A DNA stretch of 64,000 bases from Verrucomicrobiota bacterium (GTDB lineage: Bacteria > Verrucomicrobiota > Verrucomicrobiia > Opitutales > UBA953), in NCBI GenBank assembly GCA_016871415.1, contig VHDL01000010.1, forward strand, positions 1 to 64,000, written 5' to 3'. Every line of letters starts with the position of its first letter. Position 1 is the first letter of the stretch. Below the pieces are notes generated by a model that saw only the letters and a program-made list of their open reading frames with translations, did not search any database and was not told the DNA's origin. The position numbers and the translations under genes were made by a program. Positions 9,272 to 18,192 of the stretch are shown piece after piece.

Positions 9272-10396
9272 TCAGAGACTGAGTAACCCCAGGGCGCGTT
9301 CGAGGCACACGGAGACGCCGACTGCGCAGACCACGATGGCGGCGCCCTTTCGGGCCGGTAGCGAGGGCCAGGCTCGGTTGAGCAGGCCGAAGACGCCGGC
9401 CGAAACCAGCACGATCCCGACCTGGGCTGATTCGATGCCGACGTTGAAGCCCACGAGCAACACGACGATGCCGGCCTTGTCCCAGCCTTCGAGCCGCTCC
9501 GCCGCTGCGGCGGCGAAGCCGAGACCGTGGACGAGACCGAAGGTCAGGGGCACCAGCCATCGGACCGGCAAGAGCGCGCCTCTCCAGGCCTCATAGCCCG
9601 CCCAGGCGATGGTGAAGGCGATCACAGGCTCGATCCAGGCGCCCGTGGGCGGCAGCGCGCCCGTGACCACGAGCGTCAGCGTGACGGCGTGACCGGCGGT
9701 GAAGATGAGCGAGCGCAGGAGGGCCAGTCTGATCGTCCCTGCGCACAGGAACATCGCCAACATGAAGAGGCAGTGGTCCCAGCCCGCGGGAATCACGTGC
9801 TCAAATCCGGAAAGGAGGAACACGGTTAGGCCCGTCATGGGCAGGTCCACGTCGAAGGCCGCGGCCTCGCCGGGGATGACCGCGGTGACCACCTGATACT
9901 CCATCCCTTTCCTGAAATTGGTGAAGACCGTGCCGAGTTCGGGCGGGAAGGCGATTTCGACGCGTCGGGTACCGGCGGGAAGCTCCGCTCCCATGCGGGC
10001 GTTCATCAGCACTGGATAGCGGTCGGCCTCGCCTTGTCGCGCGCACTGGATCCTGACGGCTCCGGCCTCGGGAAACTGCCGAAGCTCGAGACTGACCGGT
10101 GTCCCGTCAGCGGTGACCTTCAGCGTGCGCAGGAACTTCGCGTGTGCGCCGTCCATGGCCTTCTCCAGCGCATCCGGGGTGCGCATGAGCGCGTCAAGTT
10201 CCTCGATGGGTGCGTCCTTGGGGAGCTTGCCCGTGAGGTAGGAGGGCACGTCGAACTTGATCGTCAGCGAAACGGAGCCGGAATCCTCGACTACCGCGAT
10301 GCAGTTGGCCTCCTTCCACTGAGGATGGGCGCAAAGGGCGGAGGTCGCGAGGGTCAGGCCGCCCAGCAAGGCACGCCAGAGTAGGCGGGCATTCAT
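9272..10396 (-). CDS. HupE/UreJ-family membrane protein with N-terminal extracytoplasmic domain
   Basis: A 374-residue protein with a signal peptide (ending ALCAHP). An extracytoplasmic beta-rich domain covers about 23-190. The C-terminal half carries about six membrane segments. FEHVIPAGWDHCLFML near residue 205, TAGHAVTLTL and TFGLVHGLGFA carry the conserved His and Asp residues of the HupE/UreJ_2 group. Such proteins are thought to bind or transport metal ions, but evidence is thin. It is the last gene of ruvX-truA-this gene, with a 4-base ATGA overlap to truA. Its stop abuts the sulfatase stop on the other strand. Confidence 0.72.
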   Translation of the reverse strand: MNARLLWRALLGGLTLATSALCAHPQWKEANCIAVVEDSGSVSLTIKFDVPSYLTGKLPKDAPIEELDALMRTPDALEKAMDGAHAKFLRTLKVTADGTPVSLELRQFPEAGAVRIQCARQGEADRYPVLMNARMGAELPAGTRRVEIAFPPELGTVFTNFRKGMEYQVVTAVIPGEAAAFDVDLPMTGLTVFLLSGFEHVIPAGWDHCLFMLAMFLCAGTIRLALLRSLIFTAGHAVTLTLVVTGALPPTGAWIEPVIAFTIAWAGYEAWRGALLPVRWLVPLTFGLVHGLGFAAAAAERLEGWDKAGIVVLLVGFNVGIESAQVGIVLVSAGVFGLLNRAWPSLPARKGAAIVVCAVGVSVCLERALGLLSL

Positions 10397-11190
10397 CGGC
10401 GGCCGGGGCGTCTGGCCGAATAAAAGACTTTCTCCATGAAAAGGCCGCGGGCCGGGGCGGTGGGCACTTCGGCCGTGATGACACGTTCGTCGCGGTAGGC
10501 GGCGAGGCGCTCGGGCGGAAGCTTGCCTTCGCCGACGCGGATGAGCCCTCCGACCAGCCGTCGCACCATCTTGTAGAGGTAGCCGCTGGCTTCGGTGACG
10601 ACGGTGATGCGCGGGCCGCGTCGGCGTACGCTGAGGCGTCGCAGGTCCTTGACGGGGTTCTCACCCTCCATGCCCTGTCCGTGCATGCCGCCGAAGGCGG
10701 TGAAGTCATGTTTGCCGAGGAGCATCCTGGCGGCACGCGCCATGGCCTTGACGTCGAGCCTACGCTTGCGGGTGTCGTGGCAGTAGCGGGCCTCGAAAGG
10801 CGAGGGCCATCCTTCGTAGATCTCGTAACGATACCGCTTGCCGGTGGCGCTGAAGCGGCAGTGGAAATCCCCCGGGGCGCGACGCAGGTCGGTGATGAGC
10901 ATGCCCTTGGGCTCGCTGGAGTTGAAGGCGAGGAGGAGGTGCTTGGCGGGATGAGGCCAGAAGGCGTCGAAGTGGAAGCGCTGCCCGACGCTGTGCACGC
11001 CAGCGTCGGTGCGTCCGCTGCCATGGACATCAATGTCCGTCTGGAGGATGCGTGAGAGGCGCGCCTCGATCTCGGCTTCGACCGAATGACCGGTCCTTTG
11101 CACCTGCCATCCCGCGTAGTCCGTGCCGTCGTAGGCCACCGTGGCCACGAATCGCTCCGCCTTCAGCGGCTTCCGGTCAGGTTTGGCCAT
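10393..11190 (-). CDS. truA: tRNA pseudouridine synthase A
   Basis: A 265-residue protein that converts uridines 38-40 of the tRNA anticodon stem to pseudouridine. VAYDGTDYAGWQVQ lies at the N-terminus, and GSGRTDAGVHSVGQ (around residue 56) carries the catalytic Asp. GKRYRYEIY and YLYKMVRRLVGGLIRVGEG in the C-terminal half complete the family. Length is typical. It starts one base after the ruvX stop and overlaps the HupE-like gene by four bases, so the three are co-transcribed. Confidence 0.95.
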   Translation of the reverse strand: MAKPDRKPLKAERFVATVAYDGTDYAGWQVQRTGHSVEAEIEARLSRILQTDIDVHGSGRTDAGVHSVGQRFHFDAFWPHPAKHLLLAFNSSEPKGMLITDLRRAPGDFHCRFSATGKRYRYEIYEGWPSPFEARYCHDTRKRRLDVKAMARAARMLLGKHDFTAFGGMHGQGMEGENPVKDLRRLSVRRRGPRITVVTEASGYLYKMVRRLVGGLIRVGEGKLPPERLAAYRDERVITAEVPTAPARGLFMEKVFYSARRPGRR

Positions 11191-11191
11191 G

Positions 11192-11635
11192 TCAGCCCGG
11201 GCCTCCGATACCGCGGCTGTTGAGAAAGTCCTGAAGCAGGATCGCGGCGGCCCGCGAGTCCCGTTCTCCGCCGGCCCGCTGCCGTCGCCGCTCCCCGATA
11301 CCCCGCGGTTTGCGACCCCCGTGCTCGTCGGCGGACTGGCTGGTGAGGCCTTCGTCGACCCGTTCGATCGGAAGGCCGAACCTGTCGCTCAGCAGGGCTG
11401 TGAAAGCGTCGACTTCCTCGCAGCGCTTCGTGCGTCCGCCTTCCAAGGATAAAGGGTATCCGACCACGAGCTGGGTCACCTTCAATCGGGCTATCTCGGA
11501 GCCGATGTGATTCAGGCGGGCCTCTGGGTCCGCTTCGGTGGCCGCTGGCATCGGGAAAGCCATGCCGAGGTCGTCCGCATGGCTCAGGCCGATGCGCTTG
11601 GAGCCATAGTCGATGCCGAGGTAGACCTCCCCCAT
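11192..11635 (-). CDS. ruvX: Holliday junction resolvase-like RuvX (YqgF)
   Basis: A 147-residue RNase H-fold protein beginning MGEVYLGIDYGSKRIGLS, with the first catalytic Asp in GIDYG. LVVGYPLSLEGG (near residue 68) and VDEGLTSQSAD (near residue 101) give the other family blocks. RuvX acts in processing the 5' end of pre-16S rRNA and has been proposed as a resolvase. The start at 11635 is preferred over an ATG at 11695. It gives the normal family length, and a TTGAAA-17-CACGTT promoter ends exactly six bases before it. First gene of ruvX-truA-HupE-like. Confidence 0.88.
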   Translation of the reverse strand: MGEVYLGIDYGSKRIGLSHADDLGMAFPMPAATEADPEARLNHIGSEIARLKVTQLVVGYPLSLEGGRTKRCEEVDAFTALLSDRFGLPIERVDEGLTSQSADEHGGRKPRGIGERRRQRAGGERDSRAAAILLQDFLNSRGIGGPG

Positions 11636-11641
11636 GGGGTA

Positions 11642-11670
11642 AACGTGGCGGTTCGGTTCGGGGTTTTCAA
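11642..11670 (-). promoter_or_regulatory. leaderless-type promoter of ruvX
   Basis: On the minus strand TTGAAA (11670-11665), 17 bases, CACGTT (11647-11642), then six bases to the ATG at 11635. This decides the start of ruvX. Confidence 0.45.
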
Positions 11671-11688
11671 CACGTCTCGGGGGCGGGT

Positions 11689-11716
11689 TTGACATGGTGA
11701 CGCCGAGGGTTGTGCT
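11689..11716 (+). promoter_or_regulatory. leaderless-type promoter of the moeB-like gene
   Basis: A perfect -35 TTGACA (11689-11694), 16 bases, TGTGCT (11711-11716), then six bases to the ATG at 11723. It is divergent from the ruvX promoter, with 18 bases between the two -35 boxes. Confidence 0.45.
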
Positions 11717-11722
11717 GTCTGC

Positions 11723-12862
11723 ATGGCGACCGAAGGAGGACTCAACGACCACGAGAGGTCCCTTTATTCACGCCAGTTGCGTCTTCCCGGAGTGGGGGAG
11801 GGCGGTCAGTTGCGGCTCAAGCATGCTAAGGTGCTGATTGTCGGCGCCGGCGGCCTGGGGTCCCCCGCGGCCATCTACCTGGCTGCCGCCGGCGTCGGCG
11901 TGATCGGACTGGCCGATCCGGACAAAGTCGAGATCAGCAACCTGCACCGGCAGGTCCTGCACGGATTCGACACCCTCGGTCTGCCCAAGACGCTGTCCGC
12001 CGCTGAAGCCTTGGCCGAAATCAACCCCGGAATCGAGATGCCCCTTCACCCCGAGGGACTGACCGCCGAGAACGCATTGGAGCTGGTCGGCAGATACGAC
12101 CTGGTAATCGACGGGGCCGATAACTTCTCCACCCGCTTTCTGGTCGCGGATGCCTGCGTCTTGAGCCGACGACCCCTGATCCACGGCAGTGTGCTGCGGT
12201 CCGAGGGCCAGGTGGGCACGTTCCTGCCCGGAGCCGGCTGCTACCGCTGCCTTTACCCCAAGATGCCGGACCCCTCCGAGGTGCCCACCTGCTCCGCGGC
12301 CGGTGTGCTTGGGGCGACCTGCGGCATCGTCGGTTCCTGGATGGCCTCCGAGGCGCTGGCGGTGCTTCTGGGCTCCCGGAATGCTTCCAGACTTCTCCAA
12401 GTCGATGCCAGGCTGGGACTGACCCGGCCGTTGGACCTGTCCGCCGACCCGGACTGCCCCGTTTGCTCCTCTCGGCCCCGCATCACCCGAATCATTCCTG
12501 AAAACTATCGTTTCTCCTGCCCTTCGCCCGTCATGAGCGAACACCCCCTCGAAGTCACCGTGCGCGAAGCCGCCGCCGCGCTCGCATCCCCCGCACCACC
12601 CCTCCTGATCGATGTTAGGGAACCCGATGAGCACGCCCTCTGCCGCATCGCCGGAGCCCGGCTCATTCCCATGGGGCAGGTGCCCGAGCAGATGGCGGAG
12701 CTCCCGCAGGACGCCGTCATCCTCGTCCACTGCCACCACGGCGGGCGCAGCCTGCGCGTGACCCAGTTCCTCCGCGCCAAGGGCTACAGGGCCGTCTCTA
12801 ACGTCAAGGGGGGCATCGACGCCTGGTCCCGCGAGGTCGACGCCGCCGTCCCACGTTACTGA
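11723..12862 (+). CDS. ThiF/MoeB-type adenylyltransferase with C-terminal rhodanese domain
   Basis: A 379-residue protein of the MoeB-rhodanese type. The ATP site VLIVGAGGLGSPAAIYL lies near residue 38, and DKVEISNLHRQVLH carries the conserved Arg and Asn. Zinc cysteines are in CYRCLYP and CPVCSS, and the transfer Cys is in PTCSAAGVLG. From about residue 275 a rhodanese domain ends in HCHHGGRS with persulfide Cys337. It adenylates the C-terminus of a ubiquitin-like sulfur carrier (MoaD or ThiS) and passes sulfur to it, in molybdopterin, thiamine or tRNA thiolation. No carrier gene is nearby, so the pathway is open. Confidence 0.92.
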   Translation: MATEGGLNDHERSLYSRQLRLPGVGEGGQLRLKHAKVLIVGAGGLGSPAAIYLAAAGVGVIGLADPDKVEISNLHRQVLHGFDTLGLPKTLSAAEALAEINPGIEMPLHPEGLTAENALELVGRYDLVIDGADNFSTRFLVADACVLSRRPLIHGSVLRSEGQVGTFLPGAGCYRCLYPKMPDPSEVPTCSAAGVLGATCGIVGSWMASEALAVLLGSRNASRLLQVDARLGLTRPLDLSADPDCPVCSSRPRITRIIPENYRFSCPSPVMSEHPLEVTVREAAAALASPAPPLLIDVREPDEHALCRIAGARLIPMGQVPEQMAELPQDAVILVHCHHGGRSLRVTQFLRAKGYRAVSNVKGGIDAWSREVDAAVPRY

Positions 12863-12873
12863 GGTTTAGAGGC

Positions 12874-12900
12874 TTGCCGAAATACCGCCCTCGCTACAAT
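12874..12900 (+). promoter_or_regulatory. promoter of the Pal-like lipoprotein gene
   Basis: TTGCCG (12874-12879), 15 bases, TACAAT (12895-12900). The -10 is the best match in the window. The ATG at 12913 is only 12 bases further, so the leader would be about five bases. Confidence 0.5.
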
Positions 12901-12912
12901 TCATTCCCACAC

Positions 12913-13515
12913 ATGAAGCGCCTATCCCTGCTCCTTCTAATCGCCGGCCTCAGCGTCGGGTGCACCTCCAATCTTCCCGAAGGTTTCGACACCACCGGCA
13001 AGGTCGGCGGATTTGGCGCCGCCGGAGGAGCCACCGACCTCGACACCCGGCCCTCGGGCTTCGACGCGATGGCCGCTGCCATCCGTGCCGGCAACATCCC
13101 TCCCGAGGCCATCCTGACCACGGTCTACTTCGACTTCGACCGCTACACCGTGGGCGGCGCCGAACGCGGCAAGCTTGACGCCATTTCGGGACGCGCCCGC
13201 TCCACCAAGATCATCGTGGCCGGTTACACCGACCACTTCGGTACCGAGGAATACAACCTCGCGCTCTCCGACCGCCGCGCCCAGTCCGTCCGCGAGTACC
13301 TCGTCGGCCTCGGTTGCGCCAACGCCAGCATCGAGATCATCGCCCTGGGCGAGCAGCAGGCCGACAAGAACGCGGCCGGACGTCAGTCTGGCGCCAAGGA
13401 CCGCAAAGCCATCGTGGTCGATGTGAACTATTCCGGAGCGATCAGGCAGCCCGTCTCCGCGCCAGCGCCCGCTCCTGCCACGGGCGGAGCACCCGCCCCC
13501 GTCACCGCCCTCTGA
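12913..13515 (+). CDS. pal: peptidoglycan-associated lipoprotein (OmpA-like)
   Basis: A 200-residue lipoprotein. The signal peptide ends in the lipobox LSVG-C (Cys17), followed by a low-complexity Gly-rich linker. The OmpA/Pal domain, about 75-180, contains TTVYFDFDRYTV and VAGYTDHFGTEEYNLALSD. It also has RAQSVREYL, the segment that binds diaminopimelate in peptidoglycan. It would tether the outer membrane to the wall, usually with the Tol complex, which is not in this window. The C-terminus is Pro/Ala-rich. A hairpin at 13536-13559 follows. Confidence 0.9.
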   Translation: MKRLSLLLLIAGLSVGCTSNLPEGFDTTGKVGGFGAAGGATDLDTRPSGFDAMAAAIRAGNIPPEAILTTVYFDFDRYTVGGAERGKLDAISGRARSTKIIVAGYTDHFGTEEYNLALSDRRAQSVREYLVGLGCANASIEIIALGEQQADKNAAGRQSGAKDRKAIVVDVNYSGAIRQPVSAPAPAPATGGAPAPVTAL

Positions 13516-13535
13516 GCGGTTTGCGAATCAAGACG

Positions 13536-13559
13536 AAGGCCCGCCGCGCGGTGGGCCTT
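13536..13559. terminator. hairpin between convergent genes
   Basis: AAGGCCCGCC-GCGC-GGTGGGCCTT is a ten-pair stem with one G-T pair, lying between the stops of pal and dsbD. The T tract after it is short and broken (CTGCTTTT), so it is a moderate terminator candidate for pal. Confidence 0.6.
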
Positions 13560-13575
13560 CTGCTTTTCCGACGGC

Positions 13576-15594
13576 TCAGGGGAGCGTCACGAACAGGTAC
13601 GTCAAGGTCCCCAGGTAGAGCGCGGCGGCGACGCCTTTGCCCACCATGCGCTCCCTGTCCTCACGATGCGGCGCGGCCCAGCGGCCGTAGATCCAGCAGG
13701 CCGTCGCGATGACGGCCAGCCCGACGGAGACGTCACGCACCCATTCCGCGTCCTCGACCAGTCCGTTCAGTACCCAGAGCAGGTAGAGCGCGTAGGCGAA
13801 CAACGGGAAGGACATGCCCTGTTTCAGGGACTCCATCCACTCGCCGGGCTTCGGCAGCTTGGAGGAGAGTGCGGGGAAGACCGCCAGCAGCAGGTAGGGC
13901 AGGGCCATGCCTGCGCCGATGACTAGGAAGAAGAGCACCGTCTCGAGCCCCGACCTCTCCTGATCCAGCGCGAATCCGAGCGCTGCGCCCAGTCCGGGAG
14001 CCGTGCAGGGCGTCGCGACCGCCGTCGCGAGCACGCCTGAGAGGAAGGAATTGGCGCCGCCCTGAACCGCGCCGGCGACATTGCCGGCGAAGGCCGCACC
14101 GACCTCGAACACGCCCGAGAAGCTGAGGCCCAGGGTAAGCATTAGGACGCAGGTCCCGAGCACGAAGCCGGACGATTGCATCTGGAAACCCCAGCCCACG
14201 GAGGCGCCTCCGGTCTTCAGCGCGACGATGAGCGCGCCGAGCGCCATGAAGCTCATCACGACGCCGAGCGAGTAGAGGGATGCGTTGGTGACCGCCGTGT
14301 GACGGTCGGCGGCGGCGTCCTTGGCGAAGGAAAAAACCTTGAGTCCAATCATGGGAAACACGCAGGGCATGAGGTTGAGCAGCGCGCCGCCCAGGAAGCC
14401 CAGCGCCATCCAGTAGGCGGCCGAGTGGGTCTCGGTCGTGACGACGTGCTCCTTGCCGGCGGCCACAGCGTCCAGGGCGGACACGACCTCGCCCCCCGTG
14501 AGAATTTCGGACAGTACCGCCGTGGGCGATCCGGTCTTGAGGGCGACGTTCAGCGGGATGCCCTCCCGGCCGTATCTCTTGAGTTCGGCCGCGATGACGG
14601 CGTCCTTCTTGGTCCAGTCGGCCTTCATCAGCACGACGCCCTGGGCGGCGATAGCCCGGCTGACTTTGTCCTGCGTGTAGACGCGCTTGTTGACCTGGCA
14701 GGTGGTGCACCAGCGGGCGGTGAAATCCACGTAGACGATCTTGCCCTCCGCCAGGGCTCTGGCCTGGGCGTCCGGCGACCATGGGAGCCACTCTCCGGGC
14801 ATGGCGGCCTGGGTCTTTCCGGGGGCGGGAACGGGCGCTGAGGGCGCATTCAGGACGGCCTCCACGTTGACGAACGTTCCGTCAGGCTGTCGCGTCGTGA
14901 AGACGGCCTTGGCGTCGGCCATTTTTTCGGTGGCCTCCCTGGTCGAGAAGGTGACCCTGCCGTCCGCATGCTTCTGCTGGAAGGTCGCCGTCGGGGTGAT
15001 GAAGTTGGCGTGGGGGAACCAGGTGCCCGTGAGGAAGGGAGAGGGCAGCACGACCGTCAGCAGATCGCCCTTGACGCTTGCGGTGGTCTTGAGGGACGGA
15101 CGCAGGTCAGGATAGAGCTTGGGGTCGTGGGCGATGACGGCGTCGGGGCCGTCCAGGTCCAAGGTGAGGGCGACGTCCTTTTCCTGAGGCACGCAGCCCT
15201 TGTCATCACATTCGAGCCAGGAAACGAGTCCTTTGAGCGTGACCTTTCCCTTGGTGCCGGCCGGAATTTCGACCGGGATGAGAATAAGCGTCTCGTCCTC
15301 ATAGACGAAATTGTAGACCCCGGCCTGGTCCAGTATCTTGGGGCCGGGCCAGATGAATTCACCCGGATTGAGCCCGGCCTTGTCGGTCCATTCAATCGTG
15401 GGCGATTCGCCGGCGTCGCCGGGATTCTTCCAGTAGACGTGCCAGTGCGGATCGCACCTCATCCGGAGCGCCACCATGGCCTTGGTCCCCGGTGTCGCGT
15501 CGCTGAGTGCGACGAGGTCGACCTTGGTGCGTGCCGCGCCGAAGAGCTGGGCCAGGGGTAACAGGAGGGCGAGGAGCAGGGTCAGCTTGCGCAT
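13576..15594 (-). CDS. DsbD-type thiol:disulfide interchange protein, permuted domain order
   Basis: A 672-residue protein. Signal peptide, then a DsbD N-terminal-like domain (about 25-180, with cysteines in WLECDDKGCVPQ). Next is a thioredoxin domain with WCTTC (Trp295-Cys299), and last about eight membrane segments from residue 395 on, with LMPCVFPM and ATPCTAPG as the redox cysteines. Classic DsbD has the thioredoxin domain last; here it precedes the membrane part. It should carry electrons from cytosolic thioredoxin to periplasmic thiols, possibly to the thioredoxin-fold protein at 649. The start is fixed by a TTGCCA-17-CACGAT promoter six bases upstream. Confidence 0.88.
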   Translation of the reverse strand: MRKLTLLLALLLPLAQLFGAARTKVDLVALSDATPGTKAMVALRMRCDPHWHVYWKNPGDAGESPTIEWTDKAGLNPGEFIWPGPKILDQAGVYNFVYEDETLILIPVEIPAGTKGKVTLKGLVSWLECDDKGCVPQEKDVALTLDLDGPDAVIAHDPKLYPDLRPSLKTTASVKGDLLTVVLPSPFLTGTWFPHANFITPTATFQQKHADGRVTFSTREATEKMADAKAVFTTRQPDGTFVNVEAVLNAPSAPVPAPGKTQAAMPGEWLPWSPDAQARALAEGKIVYVDFTARWCTTCQVNKRVYTQDKVSRAIAAQGVVLMKADWTKKDAVIAAELKRYGREGIPLNVALKTGSPTAVLSEILTGGEVVSALDAVAAGKEHVVTTETHSAAYWMALGFLGGALLNLMPCVFPMIGLKVFSFAKDAAADRHTAVTNASLYSLGVVMSFMALGALIVALKTGGASVGWGFQMQSSGFVLGTCVLMLTLGLSFSGVFEVGAAFAGNVAGAVQGGANSFLSGVLATAVATPCTAPGLGAALGFALDQERSGLETVLFFLVIGAGMALPYLLLAVFPALSSKLPKPGEWMESLKQGMSFPLFAYALYLLWVLNGLVEDAEWVRDVSVGLAVIATACWIYGRWAAPHREDRERMVGKGVAAALYLGTLTYLFVTLP

Positions 15595-15600
15595 GACGTC

Positions 15601-15629
15601 ATCGTGGGCGTCCCCCCGGAGGTTGGCAA
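15601..15629 (-). promoter_or_regulatory. leaderless-type promoter of the DsbD-like gene
   Basis: On the minus strand TTGCCA (15629-15624), 17 bases, CACGAT (15606-15601), then six bases (GACGTC, a palindrome) to the ATG at 15594. Confidence 0.45.
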
Positions 15630-15639
15630 GAGCCGCGGC

Positions 15640-17028
15640 TCAGCCGACCAGCGCGCAGGGCAGCAGGGCGGCGTCCGTCATTCCGTGGATGATCTTCTTG
15701 TCCGCAGGGCAGAAGGTGGCCAGCACGCCAGAAAGTTCGGTCGAATCCCCGTCGACGAGGAAGTAGGGGCAGAGCCGAACGCGTCCGTCCGCCAGCGTGA
15801 GGGAACCGTCCTCCGCATAGACCGGATGTCGCAGGCGCGAGGGCTTGTGATACTCCTGCATGACGTGGAAGGTCTCGTTGTCGGGACTCAGCGCGGATTC
15901 AATCGCCTCCAGCCACTGGTCCCTCGAGACGTCGCTGCCCAGGGTGACGCTCCGAGCCCCCCAGGCCGTCTCGTGGAAGCCCGAGGCCTTGATGATGAGG
16001 TTGCGTTCCCGCTGGGACGCGTCGGCCAGCTCAGCCCAGTCCCGGATCGGCCTTCCGCCCACCAGGGGCGCGTGAAGGACGGCGGTGGGGGGCAGTTCGA
16101 CCCGTTCCATGATCCAAGTCTTTGGGACGATGCGCAGGAGGGCGTCGTGATGGTCCTCGGGCAGATTTTCTTTCCAGAATTCGGCCAGTTGCGGGTGGTG
16201 GAGCAGCGCGAGCCCCAGCTTCTCTTCCTGGAACGCCCTCATCGGCGGAGTGAGCACCAGACGGCCGGATTCCACCGCGGCGAAGATGCCTTCGGCGCTC
16301 CGGACGTTGGCCAGGTCGAACAGCTCGAAGAACCGGTAGAGAAGGTCGACCTTGCGCGGCGCTCCGTCGACCGGAATGAAAGCCTCCTCGCCCATCCTCA
16401 TGACCTGGGACGGGTCGACCACCTGAACGTCATGGCCCAGTTCCCGCAGACGGCCGGCCAGCCATTCGAATTCCGGCCGGTAGGTCGCGGACTCTTCGCT
16501 CACCACAACGGCGAACAGCGGGAATTTCTGCCCGGGTGTGAGGGCGGCGAGCGCCTTGTGGAACCTGGCGGGCATCTCGCGTCCGCCGATGACGTTCGGG
16601 AAGTCGTCGGCGTAGACCTCATTAAGGTAGGCCGTCAGTCCCACGCCGCCCGGCACGCTGTCGAGCTCCGTCATGGTAAAGCCTGAATCGGTGATGAGCA
16701 GGTCGGGGCGAAGCACCATCGGGTGCTGGCCTTTGACCGTGCGGTGACGTCCGTGCTCGATGAGTCCGGCGGGCTTGTGGCGGTCGAGGTACTGCGCCAC
16801 CCAGGGGGCGTGGATCTCGCGGTTACGCAGGATCTTCCTGCCCGAGAACGTGCGGACGTAGAGCCGCTCCAGGGCGCGCTGGTAGCTCAGGCAGGCTCCG
16901 CCGATGGTCCTCAACTCACCCAGCTGCGCGGCGCTGATGGGCCAGGGCTCGGGAGATAGCTTCCAGATCTTCTCGGCGAAGAGGGGAGGTTCGAGCAGCT
17001 TCTGGCGGAGGACGTCCTGGCTGGGCAT
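15640..17028 (-). CDS. uncharacterised protein, possibly circularly permuted ATP-grasp
   Basis: A 462-residue soluble protein of no family I can name with confidence. The segment LRPDLLITDSGFTMTELDSV followed by PGGVGLTAYLNEVY (about residues 107-140) resembles the entry of circularly permuted ATP-grasp proteins. NLIIKASGFHETAWGARSV (about 343-361) could hold a nucleotide-binding Lys. It may be an amide or peptide ligase, but this is only a resemblance. It follows prfB by four bases and is probably co-transcribed with it. No signal peptide or membrane segment. Confidence 0.55.
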   Translation of the reverse strand: MPSQDVLRQKLLEPPLFAEKIWKLSPEPWPISAAQLGELRTIGGACLSYQRALERLYVRTFSGRKILRNREIHAPWVAQYLDRHKPAGLIEHGRHRTVKGQHPMVLRPDLLITDSGFTMTELDSVPGGVGLTAYLNEVYADDFPNVIGGREMPARFHKALAALTPGQKFPLFAVVVSEESATYRPEFEWLAGRLRELGHDVQVVDPSQVMRMGEEAFIPVDGAPRKVDLLYRFFELFDLANVRSAEGIFAAVESGRLVLTPPMRAFQEEKLGLALLHHPQLAEFWKENLPEDHHDALLRIVPKTWIMERVELPPTAVLHAPLVGGRPIRDWAELADASQRERNLIIKASGFHETAWGARSVTLGSDVSRDQWLEAIESALSPDNETFHVMQEYHKPSRLRHPVYAEDGSLTLADGRVRLCPYFLVDGDSTELSGVLATFCPADKKIIHGMTDAALLPCALVG

Positions 17029-17032
17029 CGGC

Positions 17033-18178
17033 TCAGTCCTCGATCTTAATGTCTTTGTTGCGCGTGCGGGGTCCGCCGGCGCGGAGCCAGCCGTTGATGA
17101 ACGCGTCGATGTCGCCGTCCATGACCGCCTGGATGTTACCGGTCTCCACGCCCGTGCGGAGGTCCTTCACCATCTGGTAGGGCTGGAACACGTAGGAGCG
17201 GATCTGGTTGCCCCAGCCGATATCGCCCTTTTCGCCGTAGAAGCGCTCCATCTCGGCGCGCTTGTCGTCGATCATCTTCTCGTAGATGCGGGCGCGCAGG
17301 ATCTTCATTGCCAGGGCGCGGTTCTTGACCTGGGAGCGTTCGCGCTGGCAGGCCACGACGATGCCCGTCGGGATGTGCGTCAGGCGTACGGCCGATTCCG
17401 TCTTGTTGACGTGTTGACCGCCCTTGCCGCTGGAGCGGTAGACGTCTACGCGGAGGTCTGCTTCGGCGACCTCGACGTCGATGTCGTCGTCGATTTCGGC
17501 CACGACGTCCACGGAGGCGAAGGAGGTATGGCGGCGCGCGTTGGCGTCGAAGGGGGAGATGCGGACGAGCCGGTGCACGCCGCGTTCGGCCTTGGCGTAG
17601 CCGTAGGCGTTCGGTCCCTCGATGCGGAGGGTCGCCTGGCTGATGCCGGCGCCTTCCCCTTCGGCGATGTCTTCAATCTCGACCTTGAAGCCGCGCCGTT
17701 CGGCCCAGCGGGTGTACATGCGGAAGAGCATGTCCGCCCAATCATTGGATTCCGTGCCGCCGGCGCCGGCCTTGACCGTGACGATGGCGTTGGACTGGTC
17801 ATGCGGTCCTGAGAGGAACGAGGAGATCTCCAGCTCGGCAACCGCCACGAGCAGGTCGGCGGCCAGCCTGCGGAGCTCCTCGAGTTCGCTTTCGGCGGTG
17901 CCGTCGGGTGACTCGACGATCAGTTCGGCGAGGGTCTTGGCGTCCTCGAGCCGCCGGCGGAAGGCCGCCTGGGGGGCCACGATATTCTTCAGGACGTTGC
18001 AGTCGCCGATCACCTTCTGCGCGGCCTTCTGGCTGTCCCAGAAGGAGGCACCGGCCATCTGCTCCTCGAAGGCCGCGATCTGGGCCTGCTTGCCGGGCAC
18101 GTCGAGAAACTTCCAGAGGTGTCCCGAACGGCGTTCGACCTCTTCAAGGTTGGCTCGTGTTTCGGGTGGGATGTACAT
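17033..18178 (-). CDS. prfB: peptide chain release factor 2
   Basis: A 381-residue class I release factor. The stop-codon tripeptide is SPF in [13 protein letters not shown], which marks RF2 (UGA/UAA) and not RF1. The catalytic GGQ is in [14 protein letters not shown] (residues 253-255). In most bacteria an in-frame UGA near codon 26 and a +1 frameshift control this gene. Here the equivalent place reads AAG TTT CTC GAC in one open frame, so the frameshift is absent. First gene of a two-gene leftward unit with its own promoter. Confidence 0.96.
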   Translation of the reverse strand: MYIPPETRANLEEVERRSGHLWKFLDVPGKQAQIAAFEEQMAGASFWDSQKAAQKVIGDCNVLKNIVAPQAAFRRRLEDAKTLAELIVESPDGTAESELEELRRLAADLLVAVAELEISSFLSGPHDQSNAIVTVKAGAGGTESNDWADMLFRMYTRWAERRGFKVEIEDIAEGEGAGISQATLRIEGPNAYGYAKAERGVHRLVRISPFDANARRHTSFASVDVVAEIDDDIDVEVAEADLRVDVYRSSGKGGQHVNKTESAVRLTHIPTGIVVACQRERSQVKNRALAMKILRARIYEKMIDDKRAEMERFYGEKGDIGWGNQIRSYVFQPYQMVKDLRTGVETGNIQAVMDGDIDAFINGWLRAGGPRTRNKDIKIED

Positions 18179-18192
18179 CGCGGGAACGGCGG

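Noticed and set aside
11636-11752. Longer N-terminus for ruvX starting at 11695 or further upstream.
   Set aside because: The extra residues are not family-like and the frame there overlaps the promoter boxes; the ATG at 11635 gives normal length.
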